Shown one piece after another: positions 15,921 through 23,220 of a stretch of 26,061 nucleotides of DNA. The translations under genes were made by a program, and so were the position numbers. Every line of letters begins with the position of its first letter. The first letter of the stretch is position 1. Source of the DNA: Oscillospiraceae bacterium (lineage in GTDB: Bacteria > Bacillota > Clostridia > Oscillospirales > CAG-272); NCBI GenBank assembly GCA_003343845.1, contig QAKK01000005.1:1-26061 (forward strand), given 5' to 3'. The notes beneath the pieces are model-generated. The model worked only from the letters and a program-made list of their open reading frames with translations, was not told where the DNA came from and searched no databases.

Positions 15921-16477
15921 AGCTGTCTCCGAAAGAAATTCTGAAGCCGGCGCTCGCCCTGCTCCTCATCTGTGCGGCGGCAACCGCGCTGCTCGCGCTG
16001 ACCAACAGCGTCACCGCTGCCCGCATCGCCGAGACTGAGCGGGAAAACGCGATCGCCGCGCGCCGCACGGTCATGCCCGACGCCGCCGACTTCGGCGAAG
16101 AGCAGACCTATGACACGCTTACATATTGCAACGCGCTTGACGCGGACGGAAACACCGTCGGACGCGTCTTCACCGCTGCCGCCAAGGGCTACGGCGGTAC
16201 GGTCAGCGTCATGATCGGCATTGACGCAGATGGCAAAATCACCGGCATCGAGATCCTCTCGCACAGCGAGACGCCGGGGCTGGGCGCCAACTCGACAAAG
16301 CCTGCATTCAAGAACCGTTTCGTCGGCAAATCCGGCACGCTCACCGTCAGCAAGACCTCAAACGACGGGGAAAACGTGCAGGCGATCACCGCCGCAACCA
16401 TTACATCCAAAGCGGTCACAAGCGCGGTGAATGCGGCGCTTGCCGCTGATCGCGCCATCGAAGGAGGTGCATCCTGA
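15917..16477 (+). CDS. rnfG: Rnf complex subunit G (extracytoplasmic flavoprotein)
   Basis: This 186-aa subunit has one N-terminal helix (about 11-29) and an FMN-binding domain outside the membrane. SETPGLGANSTKP (117-129) is the family signature. Thr161 in QAITAATITS is the expected ApbE-modified residue. The acidic residue often found at the start of this motif is Gln155 here, so the site is slightly degenerate compared with RnfD. The start at 15917 overlaps the rnfD stop by four bases and follows GAAGGAGGC. Confidence 0.96.
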   Translation: MKLSPKEILKPALALLLICAAATALLALTNSVTAARIAETERENAIAARRTVMPDAADFGEEQTYDTLTYCNALDADGNTVGRVFTAAAKGYGGTVSVMIGIDADGKITGIEILSHSETPGLGANSTKPAFKNRFVGKSGTLTVSKTSNDGENVQAITAATITSKAVTSAVNAALAADRAIEGGAS

Positions 16478-17190
16478 TGGCAGAAAAAAAGTCGCTCATC
16501 AAAGAATTTTCCAAGGGCATCCTTGCCGAAAACCCGGTGCTCCGCCTGGTGCTCGGCACCTGCCCGACGCTGGCGACCACGACCTCGGTCTCAAGCGCGG
16601 TCGGCATGGGCATCGCTGCGGCGGTCGTCCTGGTCTGCTCCAATGTCGTCATTTCGGCGCTGCGCAAGGTCATTCCCGAGAAGGTGCGCATCCCGGCGTA
16701 TGTCGTCATCATTGCGTCCTTCGTCACAATCGTGCAGATGCTTGTCAAGGCGTTCCTGCCGTCGCTCAATGAGAGCCTCGGCGTGTATCTGCCTCTGATC
16801 GTCGTCAACTGCATCATCCTCGGCAGAGCCGAGGCGTTTGCGGGCAAGAATCCCGTCCTCGCGTCTGCGGCAGACGGGCTTGGCATGGGTGTCGGCTTCA
16901 CGGCGGCGCTCTTTCTGATGAGCTCCGTGCGCGAGATCCTCGGCGCAGGCTCCTTCCTCGGTCTGAGCATTCCCGTGCTGTCCGAGAATCCGATGCTCAT
17001 CTTCATCCTGCCGCCCGGCGGCTTCTTCGTCTTCGGCATTCTGATGGCGGTGGTCAATCATCTTGCCGAGAAGCGCGGCAAGCCGCGCGCCGAGCTGCGC
17101 GGCTGCGAGGCATGTCCCATGGCGGCATCCTGCACGCTCACCGCGCATGAATCCTGCGGCAAAACCGATGCAAAGGAGGCGCAGAACTGA
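16477..17190 (+). CDS. rnfE: Rnf complex subunit E
   Basis: This 237-aa membrane subunit with about six helices is paralogous to RnfA. Cys29 in GTCP and Cys112 in VNCIILGRAEAF are the conserved residues that, with those of RnfA, hold the intramembrane iron-sulfur cluster. After the last helix there is a cytoplasmic tail of about 50 residues with a Cys-rich CEACPMAASC stretch, longer than in many homologues. The start overlaps the rnfG stop by one base (TGATG). Confidence 0.96.
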   Translation: MAEKKSLIKEFSKGILAENPVLRLVLGTCPTLATTTSVSSAVGMGIAAAVVLVCSNVVISALRKVIPEKVRIPAYVVIIASFVTIVQMLVKAFLPSLNESLGVYLPLIVVNCIILGRAEAFAGKNPVLASAADGLGMGVGFTAALFLMSSVREILGAGSFLGLSIPVLSENPMLIFILPPGGFFVFGILMAVVNHLAEKRGKPRAELRGCEACPMAASCTLTAHESCGKTDAKEAQN

Positions 17191-17786
17191 TGGAAATGAC
17201 AAAAGGGCTTCTCGCTATCCTGCTCACCGCGATTCTCACGCAGAACTTCGTCCTGTCGCAGTTTCTCGGCATCTGTCCGTTTCTCGGCGTCTCGAAAAAG
17301 CTGAACACCGCGGTCGGCATGAGCGCGGCGGTCATCTTCGTCATGGCGCTGTCTACGGCGGTTACTTATCCCATCAATGGGCTGCTTGTCAAATGTGACC
17401 TCGAATATCTGCAAACCATCGTCTTCATCCTCGTAATTGCGGCGCTGGTGCAGTTTGTCGAGATTGTGCTCAAAAAGTACATGCCCGCGCTCTACAGCGC
17501 GCTCGGCATCTATCTGCCGCTGATCACCACCAACTGCGCGGTGCTCGGCGTCGTCCTGCTCAACATCGACAAGGGCTACGGCTTTGCGCAGTCGATGTTC
17601 AATTCGGTCGGCGCGGGTCTCGGCTTCATGCTGGCAATGGTCATGTTCGCAGGCGTGCGGGAACGCATGGAATCCTGCGACATTCCGAAGTTTATGCAGG
17701 GGCTGCCCATCACGCTGGTCGCGGCTTCGCTCGTCTCGGTGTCCTTCCTCGGCTTCACGGGCATCGTCGAGACGATCTTCGGTTGA
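17190..17786 (+). CDS. rnfA: Rnf complex subunit A
   Basis: This 198-aa membrane subunit with six predicted helices includes TQNFVLSQFLGICPFLGVS (17-35) with Cys29 and TTNCAVLGV with Cys116, the ligands it contributes to the cluster shared with RnfE. The two proteins are inverted in the membrane relative to each other in known structures. TGATG couples it to rnfE. Confidence 0.97.
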   Translation: MEMTKGLLAILLTAILTQNFVLSQFLGICPFLGVSKKLNTAVGMSAAVIFVMALSTAVTYPINGLLVKCDLEYLQTIVFILVIAALVQFVEIVLKKYMPALYSALGIYLPLITTNCAVLGVVLLNIDKGYGFAQSMFNSVGAGLGFMLAMVMFAGVRERMESCDIPKFMQGLPITLVAASLVSVSFLGFTGIVETIFG

Positions 17787-17795
17787 GGGGGTGCG

Positions 17796-18611
17796 ATGAT
17801 GTCAGCTATTCTCATTCCCGTACTCATCGTCGCCGCCATCGGGCTTGTCGCCGGTCTCGGACTGGCGGTCGCCTCGGCGGTCTTCGCCGTCCCGGTCAAT
17901 GAGACCGAGAAAAAGGTGCGCGACTGCCTGCCCGGTGCAAACTGCGGCGCCTGCGGCTACAGCGGCTGCGACGGCTACGCTGCCGCGCTTGCCGCCGATG
18001 ATCAAATCGAATGTAACCTCTGTGTTCCCGGCGGCAACGATGTCGCCGCTGCCGTTGCCGGTGTGCTCGGCAGGGAAGCGGGCAAGGTCAAGCCGCAGGT
18101 CGCCGCCGTCATGTGCCGCGGCAACTGCGAAAATGTCGGCACCAAGCTCGACTATGAGGGCGTGCAGTCCTGCAAAATGGCGGCGCAGCTGTTCGGCGGA
18201 CCGAAAACCTGCACCTACGGCTGCCTCGGCTTCGGCGACTGCGCGGCGGTCTGTCCCTATGAGGCGATCTTCCTCTGCGACGGCGTTGCGCGCATCAACC
18301 CGGACAAGTGCCGCGCCTGCAAGCTGTGCATCAAGACCTGTCCGCGAAATCTTATCGATCTGTTCCCGCTCGACACCACCAAGGCGGCGGTGCTGTGCCG
18401 AAACCACGATAAGGGCGCACAGACGCGCAAGGATTGCACAGCGGGCTGCATCGGCTGCATGAAGTGCGTCAAGGCATGCGAGGTCGGCGCTGTCACGGTC
18501 GAAAACTTCTGCGCCAGGGTCGATTACGACAAGTGCATCGGCTGCGGCAAATGCCACGCAGTCTGCCCCGTCGGCTGTATCGACCTGTATACGCTCCGCA
18601 AACATTTCTGA
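17796..18611 (+). CDS. rnfB: Rnf complex subunit B (polyferredoxin)
   Basis: This 271-aa subunit accepts electrons from reduced ferredoxin. An N-terminal helix (about 4-32) is followed by the Fe-S domain with CLPGANCGACGYSGC (44-58) and CNLC (73-76). Four [4Fe-4S] motifs follow: from Cys139 (CTYGCLGFGDCAAVCP), CRACKLCIKTCP (172-183), CIGCMKCVKAC (218-228) and CIGCGKCHAVCP (247-258). GGGGG lies before the ATG at 17796; a second ATG follows directly. Nine bases separate it from rnfA, the only non-overlapping junction inside the rnf set. Confidence 0.97.
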   Translation: MMSAILIPVLIVAAIGLVAGLGLAVASAVFAVPVNETEKKVRDCLPGANCGACGYSGCDGYAAALAADDQIECNLCVPGGNDVAAAVAGVLGREAGKVKPQVAAVMCRGNCENVGTKLDYEGVQSCKMAAQLFGGPKTCTYGCLGFGDCAAVCPYEAIFLCDGVARINPDKCRACKLCIKTCPRNLIDLFPLDTTKAAVLCRNHDKGAQTRKDCTAGCIGCMKCVKACEVGAVTVENFCARVDYDKCIGCGKCHAVCPVGCIDLYTLRKHF

Positions 18612-18615
18612 ACGC

Positions 18616-18655
18616 AAAAAAAAATCCGAAAGCATCGCTTTCGGATTTTTTTGCG
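18616..18655. terminator. Bidirectional terminator between rnfB and the sulfatase
   Basis: The stem ATCCGAAAGC/GCTTTCGGAT (18624-18646, loop ATC) is flanked by an A9 run and a T7 run. It stops both the rnf operon and the convergent sulfatase gene. Confidence 0.93.
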
Positions 18656-18656
18656 T

Positions 18657-20129
18657 TTACCAGGGGGCGCGCATGACGGGGAGCGGGTCGGCAGTCAGCG
18701 CTTCGCGGTCGCAGAGCGCTTCCAGCAGGCGGAGCTTGACCGCCGCATGTGCGGGATCGTCGTAAAGATTATATCGCTCGGCAGGGTCGGTCACAAGGTC
18801 ATAGAGCTCGCCCCGGAAGCCGTCTGCCAGCTTTTCGGTCAGCTTATGCACCTTCGTCAGCTTGTAGCGACCGTCAAACAGCATTGTGCAGAACGCGACG
18901 ACTTCGCCGTCCATATCGGTCTTGTAGTACTCGCAGCAGACGTTGTCGTGCGGGCGGCAGACCCCGGTTTTGCCGGACAGGTAAGGGTAGAGCGACTTGC
19001 CCTGCATCCCCTTGCAGGGTGGCAGACCGCAGGCGTCGAGCAGGGTGGGCGCGAGGTCAACCAGCTCGACCGGCGCATCGACGACCGCGCCGCGGCGGAA
19101 GCCGCTTTGCCAGTTGACGATCAGCGGCACATGCACATTGCCCTCATAGAAATAGCCGCCCTTGAGGTATATGCCGTGGTCGCCGAGGCTCTCGCCGTGG
19201 TCCGAATGAAAGAGAATGATCGTATTGTCGCGCTGTTCGCTCTTCCCGAGGTAATCGAGCAGCCGCCCCACCTGCACATCGATGAAGTCGATCATGGCGT
19301 AATAGGCAGCCTTGATGAGCCTGTGGTCGCGCGCGGTCATGTCATCATAGGCAAAGCTGCCCGGCTTGCCGTAAGCGCCGCGATGATCCCGCCGGACGAG
19401 CGGTGATTTGTCCGCAAGCTCGCGCGCGTCGTAATTCGGCAGCGGGAGCGTGTCGAGGATGTCCATATAGCGTTCGAGGTATTCCGGGGGCGGATCAAAC
19501 GCATGGTGCGGGTCAAACCAGTTCAGTGAGAAGAACCACGGGCGCCCCTCCCGCTTTGCCGCGTCCATAAACTCCATTGCACAGTCGGCGCACCACTTGG
19601 ACTGGTGCAGCTCGGGCGGCATCCCGATGCGGACATAGCGCGAGTCGGGGCGGAGCGGGTGCGCATATTCGATGCCCCGCCGGCGCAGCCACAGCGCGTA
19701 TTCATGCAGCATCCACTCATGCGCGGGACCGTGACCGTGGCTCCATGCAAAATAGTCGTATCCGTCGTTGATGCGGCGCTCGGTCGTCTGGCAGACGGCA
19801 TAGTTGCAGGACGAAAGATGCAGCTTGCCGGAGAGACCGCCGATATAGCCTGCGTCGTGCAGCAGGCGCGTGACGAGCACCTCATCTTCGGGGATGTCCT
19901 GCCCGTTTTGCCGTGTACGGCAGGTGCGCGGGTAACGCCCGGTCAGAAAAGACGCGCGGCTCGGGGTGCATACCGGGTTCTGACAGTAGGCGCCGGCAAA
20001 GCGGACGCCCTCCGCCGCCAGCTTGTCCAGATGCGGCGTGCGGACATACGGGTTGCCGTAGCAGCCGAGCGTGTCAAAGCGCTGCTGATCCGTGCACAGC
20101 CACAGAATATTCGGTCTGTTGTCGCTCAT
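18657..20129 (-). CDS. Cys-type sulfatase, cytosolic
   Basis: This 490-aa sulfatase has the maturation motif CTPSRASFLTGRYP (54-67), in which Cys54 is converted to formylglycine, the catalytic residue. Metal and active-site residues visible include Asp14-Gln15 in CTDQQR, Lys102 and His104 in GKLHL, DPHH (206-209) and SDHG (309-312). No signal peptide precedes MSDNRPNILW, so it should act in the cytoplasm on an imported sulfate ester, or possibly a phosphonate or phosphate ester because DQQR-type members overlap those families. AAAGGAG precedes the ATG. The divergent radical SAM enzyme is its likely maturase. Confidence 0.93.
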   Translation of the reverse strand: MSDNRPNILWLCTDQQRFDTLGCYGNPYVRTPHLDKLAAEGVRFAGAYCQNPVCTPSRASFLTGRYPRTCRTRQNGQDIPEDEVLVTRLLHDAGYIGGLSGKLHLSSCNYAVCQTTERRINDGYDYFAWSHGHGPAHEWMLHEYALWLRRRGIEYAHPLRPDSRYVRIGMPPELHQSKWCADCAMEFMDAAKREGRPWFFSLNWFDPHHAFDPPPEYLERYMDILDTLPLPNYDARELADKSPLVRRDHRGAYGKPGSFAYDDMTARDHRLIKAAYYAMIDFIDVQVGRLLDYLGKSEQRDNTIILFHSDHGESLGDHGIYLKGGYFYEGNVHVPLIVNWQSGFRRGAVVDAPVELVDLAPTLLDACGLPPCKGMQGKSLYPYLSGKTGVCRPHDNVCCEYYKTDMDGEVVAFCTMLFDGRYKLTKVHKLTEKLADGFRGELYDLVTDPAERYNLYDDPAHAAVKLRLLEALCDREALTADPLPVMRAPW

Positions 20130-20161
20130 GCCGATTCTCCTTTGCCGAGTTTTCTATTTGC

Positions 20162-20190
20162 AGTATAGCGGAAAACTTGCGCGCCGTCAA
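20162..20190 (-). promoter_or_regulatory. Sulfatase promoter
   Basis: Leftward TTGACG (20185-20190), a 17-base spacer and TATACT (20162-20167). Its -35 box lies inside the spacer of the maturase promoter. Confidence 0.8.
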
Positions 20191-20205
20191 TGCTTATGGT
20201 ATACT
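20177..20205 (+). promoter_or_regulatory. Sulfatase maturase promoter
   Basis: TTGCGC (20177-20182), a 17-base spacer and TATACT (20200-20205). Its -35 box lies inside the spacer of the opposing sulfatase promoter. Confidence 0.75.
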
Positions 20206-20260
20206 GTTGACAGACAAACTTTTTTCGGCTTTAACCGATTTCTTTGCAGGAGGTGCATGT

Positions 20261-21352
20261 ATGCCGTCAATTCATATCATGCTGAAGCCGGTTTCCGGCG
20301 CGTGCAACCTGCGCTGCGACTATTGCTTTTATGCGGACGAGGCTGCGAACCGGCAGACGGCAGACTGCGGCTGCATGGATGACGCCACGGTCGAGACGCT
20401 GATCCGCAAGGCTTTTATCTTTGCCGAAGACGGCATCACGTTCTCGTTTCAGGGCGGCGAACCGCTGTTGGCAGGGCTCGCGTTCTACGAACGTTTTGTG
20501 CGGACGGTGGGGATGTACAATGCACGCGGCATCCCTGTGTCCTACGCGCTGCAAACCAACGGCACGCTGCTGACCGATGCGCTTTGCCGCTTCTTTGTGC
20601 AGCACGATTTTCTCGTCGGTGTTTCGCTTGACGGGACGGCGGCAACGCACGATCTGCACCGCCGTGACGCTGCGGGGCAGCCGACCCATGCCGCCGTTTT
20701 GCGCGGCATTCGGCTTCTGCGCCGCCACGGCGTGGAATTCAACATTCTGTGCGTGCTGACAAACGCCGCCTGCGAACAGATCCCGGCAGTGTGGCAGGCG
20801 CTTGCGCCCTATGGGCATGTGCAGTTTATCCCCTGCCTTGATCCGCTGGATGCGCACGGTGCGCATCTGCTTGACGCCGACCGCTATGGTGAGGCGTTGG
20901 TCACGCTGTTTGATCTGTACCGGGATGCCTTTTTCACGGCTGCGCATGTCAGCGAGCGGCGCATGGATAACTATCTTTCGATCCTGCTCGGTTACCTGCC
21001 GGAGTCCTGCGATATGGCGGGGAAGTGCGGCACGTATTTTCTCTGCGAGGCGGACGGCAGTGTCTACCCGTGCGATTTTTATGCGCTCGATGCGTGGCGG
21101 CTCGGAAATATTCGGGAGACCTCGTTCGCCCGGATGCTGCATAGCGACGCGGCGGCGCGCTTCTGCGCGCGCGGCGATGAGCTGCCTGCCGATTGCCGCG
21201 CGTGTGAATACCTGTTTCTCTGCCGCGACGGCTGTCGCCGCGACCGCGAACCGGATTATGCGGTCAGCCGCTATTGCATGGCGTATAAGACCCTGTTTGA
21301 ACGGCGTTTGCCCGCCATGCGCGCCCTTGCCGCCAAGGCAGTCGAAATGTGA
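20261..21352 (+). CDS. Anaerobic sulfatase-maturating enzyme, radical SAM/SPASM
   Basis: This 363-aa radical SAM enzyme oxidises the active-site Cys of sulfatases to formylglycine without oxygen. The radical SAM cluster motif is CNLRCDYC (Cys15, Cys19, Cys22), GGEP is at 65-68, and SLDGTAATHDLHR follows. The C-terminal SPASM domain carries its Cys ligands in CDMAGKCGTYFLCEADGSVYPC and CRACEYLFLCRDGC, for two auxiliary [4Fe-4S] clusters. The length is close to the well-studied Clostridium perfringens anSME. I start at the ATG at 20261, six bases after AGGAGGT; an in-frame extension to the left would cross the promoter and the sulfatase gene. Its target is presumably the adjacent Cys-type sulfatase. 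Confidence 0.95.
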   Translation: MPSIHIMLKPVSGACNLRCDYCFYADEAANRQTADCGCMDDATVETLIRKAFIFAEDGITFSFQGGEPLLAGLAFYERFVRTVGMYNARGIPVSYALQTNGTLLTDALCRFFVQHDFLVGVSLDGTAATHDLHRRDAAGQPTHAAVLRGIRLLRRHGVEFNILCVLTNAACEQIPAVWQALAPYGHVQFIPCLDPLDAHGAHLLDADRYGEALVTLFDLYRDAFFTAAHVSERRMDNYLSILLGYLPESCDMAGKCGTYFLCEADGSVYPCDFYALDAWRLGNIRETSFARMLHSDAAARFCARGDELPADCRACEYLFLCRDGCRRDREPDYAVSRYCMAYKTLFERRLPAMRALAAKAVEM

Positions 21353-21362
21353 AAAAACGCAC

Positions 21363-21400
21363 AAAAAGATCCGAAGCGTTCGCTTTCGGATCTTTTTGTT
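21363..21400 (+). terminator. Terminator after the maturase
   Basis: The stem AAAAAGATCCGAAGCG (21363-21378) pairs with CGCTTTCGGATCTTTTT, with one bulged T and a TT loop. Its core resembles the terminator at 18624-18646. Confidence 0.9.
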
Positions 21401-21415
21401 TGCTGCAAGCGCGGC

Positions 21416-21445
21416 TTGACAGGCTGTGCATGGTTATGGTAAAAT
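21416..21445 (+). promoter_or_regulatory. Promoter of the TPR/Imm32/BspA operon
   Basis: A consensus TTGACA (21416-21421), an 18-base spacer and TAAAAT (21440-21445), about 66 bases before the TPR gene start. Confidence 0.8.
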
Positions 21446-21511
21446 ATACGCGAAAAAGCAGATAACGGTCGACCCGCACGGCGGGAGAGCCTGTCTGTCA
21501 AAAGGAGAACA

Positions 21512-22399
21512 ATGGATTCTACATATCGAGATATAAACCGGCAGGCGATTCTGTATGCGGACGGCGGCGAGCTATATAGGGCGCAATGCTTGCTTCGACA
21601 AAATGTAAAGCGGCATCGGTGCCTGACGACGCTGAATAACTTAGCCGTTTTTTATTGCGAGAACAACGCGGTCGATCAAAACGAACGTGAACGCGACGGC
21701 AAATGGCTTGCACTGCACTATTTCGAGCAGGCGCTTGCCCTTGAGCCGACAGATAAAACTTTTTTTGCGGCTGCCGTCGTGCATTACAATCGCGGCGCGT
21801 TTGCGGCGGCGGCAGATTGCTTTGAAAAGGCGTTTGAAAAAAGGAACACGGAAGCTGCCGCTTTTAACTGCGGCGTTGCACAGTATCGTATGGGCGAATA
21901 TCCCAAAGCCGCCGCTTGCTTTGCAAAGGCTTTGCAGCTTTGCGGTAAGAATACGCGCGCGGATGTGTTGATTGCATACGCCTTTGCCATTGTATATGCA
22001 GGCAGTCGACTGCCTGCATCTGTGGCTGCGGAAGTTGAAAGCAATGCCGACGATTATGCAAAATTCTTTCTTGCCTATGCATCCGGCGATGATGCCAAAG
22101 CGGTGCAATACATCAAAGGTGCAGAAGCGCACTTCTGTCTGCCCACGCACGCATATGCGGTCGTGACGGAACTGCTTCTGCAGCACGGAAAAACAGAGCA
22201 GGCAAACGCCGATGTGCAGCAGGAAATCGAATCTCTGAAAGCACAGAAAGCATACGGGGACATCCGCATGCTGCACCGCCTGCTTGCAGATTCATCATAC
22301 AGAAATGCGCAGGCACAGGCATATCGCTATCCGTTGTTTCTCATGCGGCAATGCTGTTACATGGATTGCCCGACGCATGGAAAAACGATCATACGGTAA
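21512..22399 (+). CDS. Tetratricopeptide-repeat protein
   Basis: This soluble 295-aa protein with no signal peptide has TPR-like helical pairs, for example ALHYFEQALALEPTDKTFF, YNRGAFAAAADCFEKAFEK and YRMGEYPKAAACFAKALQL (about residues 67-150). Weaker repeats follow, and a Cys-containing tail ends in CCYMDCPTHGKT. TPR proteins act as protein-binding scaffolds; no catalytic domain is visible. AAAGGAG lies just before the ATG. It is first in an operon with an Imm32-like protein, so it may belong to an interbacterial-conflict or contact system, but this is inference from context only. Confidence 0.8.
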   Translation: MDSTYRDINRQAILYADGGELYRAQCLLRQNVKRHRCLTTLNNLAVFYCENNAVDQNERERDGKWLALHYFEQALALEPTDKTFFAAAVVHYNRGAFAAAADCFEKAFEKRNTEAAAFNCGVAQYRMGEYPKAAACFAKALQLCGKNTRADVLIAYAFAIVYAGSRLPASVAAEVESNADDYAKFFLAYASGDDAKAVQYIKGAEAHFCLPTHAYAVVTELLLQHGKTEQANADVQQEIESLKAQKAYGDIRMLHRLLADSSYRNAQAQAYRYPLFLMRQCCYMDCPTHGKTIIR

Positions 22400-22422
22400 T
22401 AAACGGTAATAAGGAGAATACA

Positions 22423-22671
22423 ATGCAGATTGAAGTTCCGGCATATGATGGGAATACCATTCGCATGATGTGGGAAAACGGCTTTGAGATCAAATGCGCG
22501 GCAGAGGGCAACGCCGTTGTGATTTCCGCCAATCAGGCGGGGCTTGTTTCTTTGGCGCGGCATTTGCTCACCCTGGCGCAGGACAGCGTTCCCGCACATA
22601 CGCATATTCATTTGGACGCGGACAACGCGCTTGAACATGGTTCGCGTGAATTGATTCTGGTAAAAGAATAA
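22423..22671 (+). CDS. Imm32-like small protein, putative immunity protein
   Basis: This 82-aa protein looks like the Imm32 family of predicted immunity proteins of polymorphic toxin systems. The features are a short beta-rich start, VVISANQAGLVSLARHLLTL (32-51), the HIHLD motif (61-65) and a GSRELILVKE end (73-82). The assignment rests on recalled family pattern, not a search. AAGGAG precedes the ATG at 22423. No toxin with a recognisable nuclease or deaminase domain is encoded alongside it, so it may be an orphan immunity gene or have another role. Confidence 0.6.
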   Translation: MQIEVPAYDGNTIRMMWENGFEIKCAAEGNAVVISANQAGLVSLARHLLTLAQDSVPAHTHIHLDADNALEHGSRELILVKE

Positions 22672-22687
22672 GCTGGCAGGTGTACGA

Positions 22688-23182
22688 ATGCGCATAAAGC
22701 AGGAAGAAAGCGAGATCCAAAGCATCAGATTTCGGACTACGCAGGCGGCGCGCAGTATGCTCAGCGTGTTGAACCGCAAAATGCTGACTTTGGTGTCGCA
22801 TTGTGCGGATATGCTGGAGCTGTGCTTTGATGATGCGGATGCCGTCAACGATGCATCGTATATTCTGCATGTGCAGAGTTCATTTGTGATTTGGGACGGT
22901 CAAACCGTTTTGTTTGAAAACCGGGATTTTTATACGATGCAATCGGATGAAACCGACGGCGGGGCAAGGCAACCGTTTGCCGAAAAGCTGGTTTCGCTCA
23001 ACCAAAAGCTGAACGGCTGCCGCGTCGCGAAAGCAGTTGTTGATCGGGACTGGCTGTGCATTGGATTGGATAACGGCGTGCAGATTGAAATCGATACGGA
23101 CGAAGAAGAGGAAAACGACGAAGCATGGCGCTTTTTCAAATTGGACGATATCTCACCGCATCTGATTGCATACAGGCATTGA
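22688..23182 (+). CDS. Acidic hypothetical protein
   Basis: This 164-aa soluble protein with no signal peptide is not one I recognise. The N-terminal half is mixed helix and strand. The C-terminal part alternates strands (AKAVVDRDWLCIGLDNGVQI) with a strongly acidic DTDEEEENDE run and ends WRFFKLDDISPHLIAYRH. That end reminds me of small immunity-type proteins encoded beside Imm genes, but I cannot name a family. It begins 16 bases after the Imm32-like gene; the ribosome binding site (GCAGGTG) is modest. Confidence 0.7.
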   Translation: MRIKQEESEIQSIRFRTTQAARSMLSVLNRKMLTLVSHCADMLELCFDDADAVNDASYILHVQSSFVIWDGQTVLFENRDFYTMQSDETDGGARQPFAEKLVSLNQKLNGCRVAKAVVDRDWLCIGLDNGVQIEIDTDEEEENDEAWRFFKLDDISPHLIAYRH

Positions 23183-23220
23183 TTTGAATGGATTCATTGA
23201 CGGAAGGAAGGCAGTATTGA

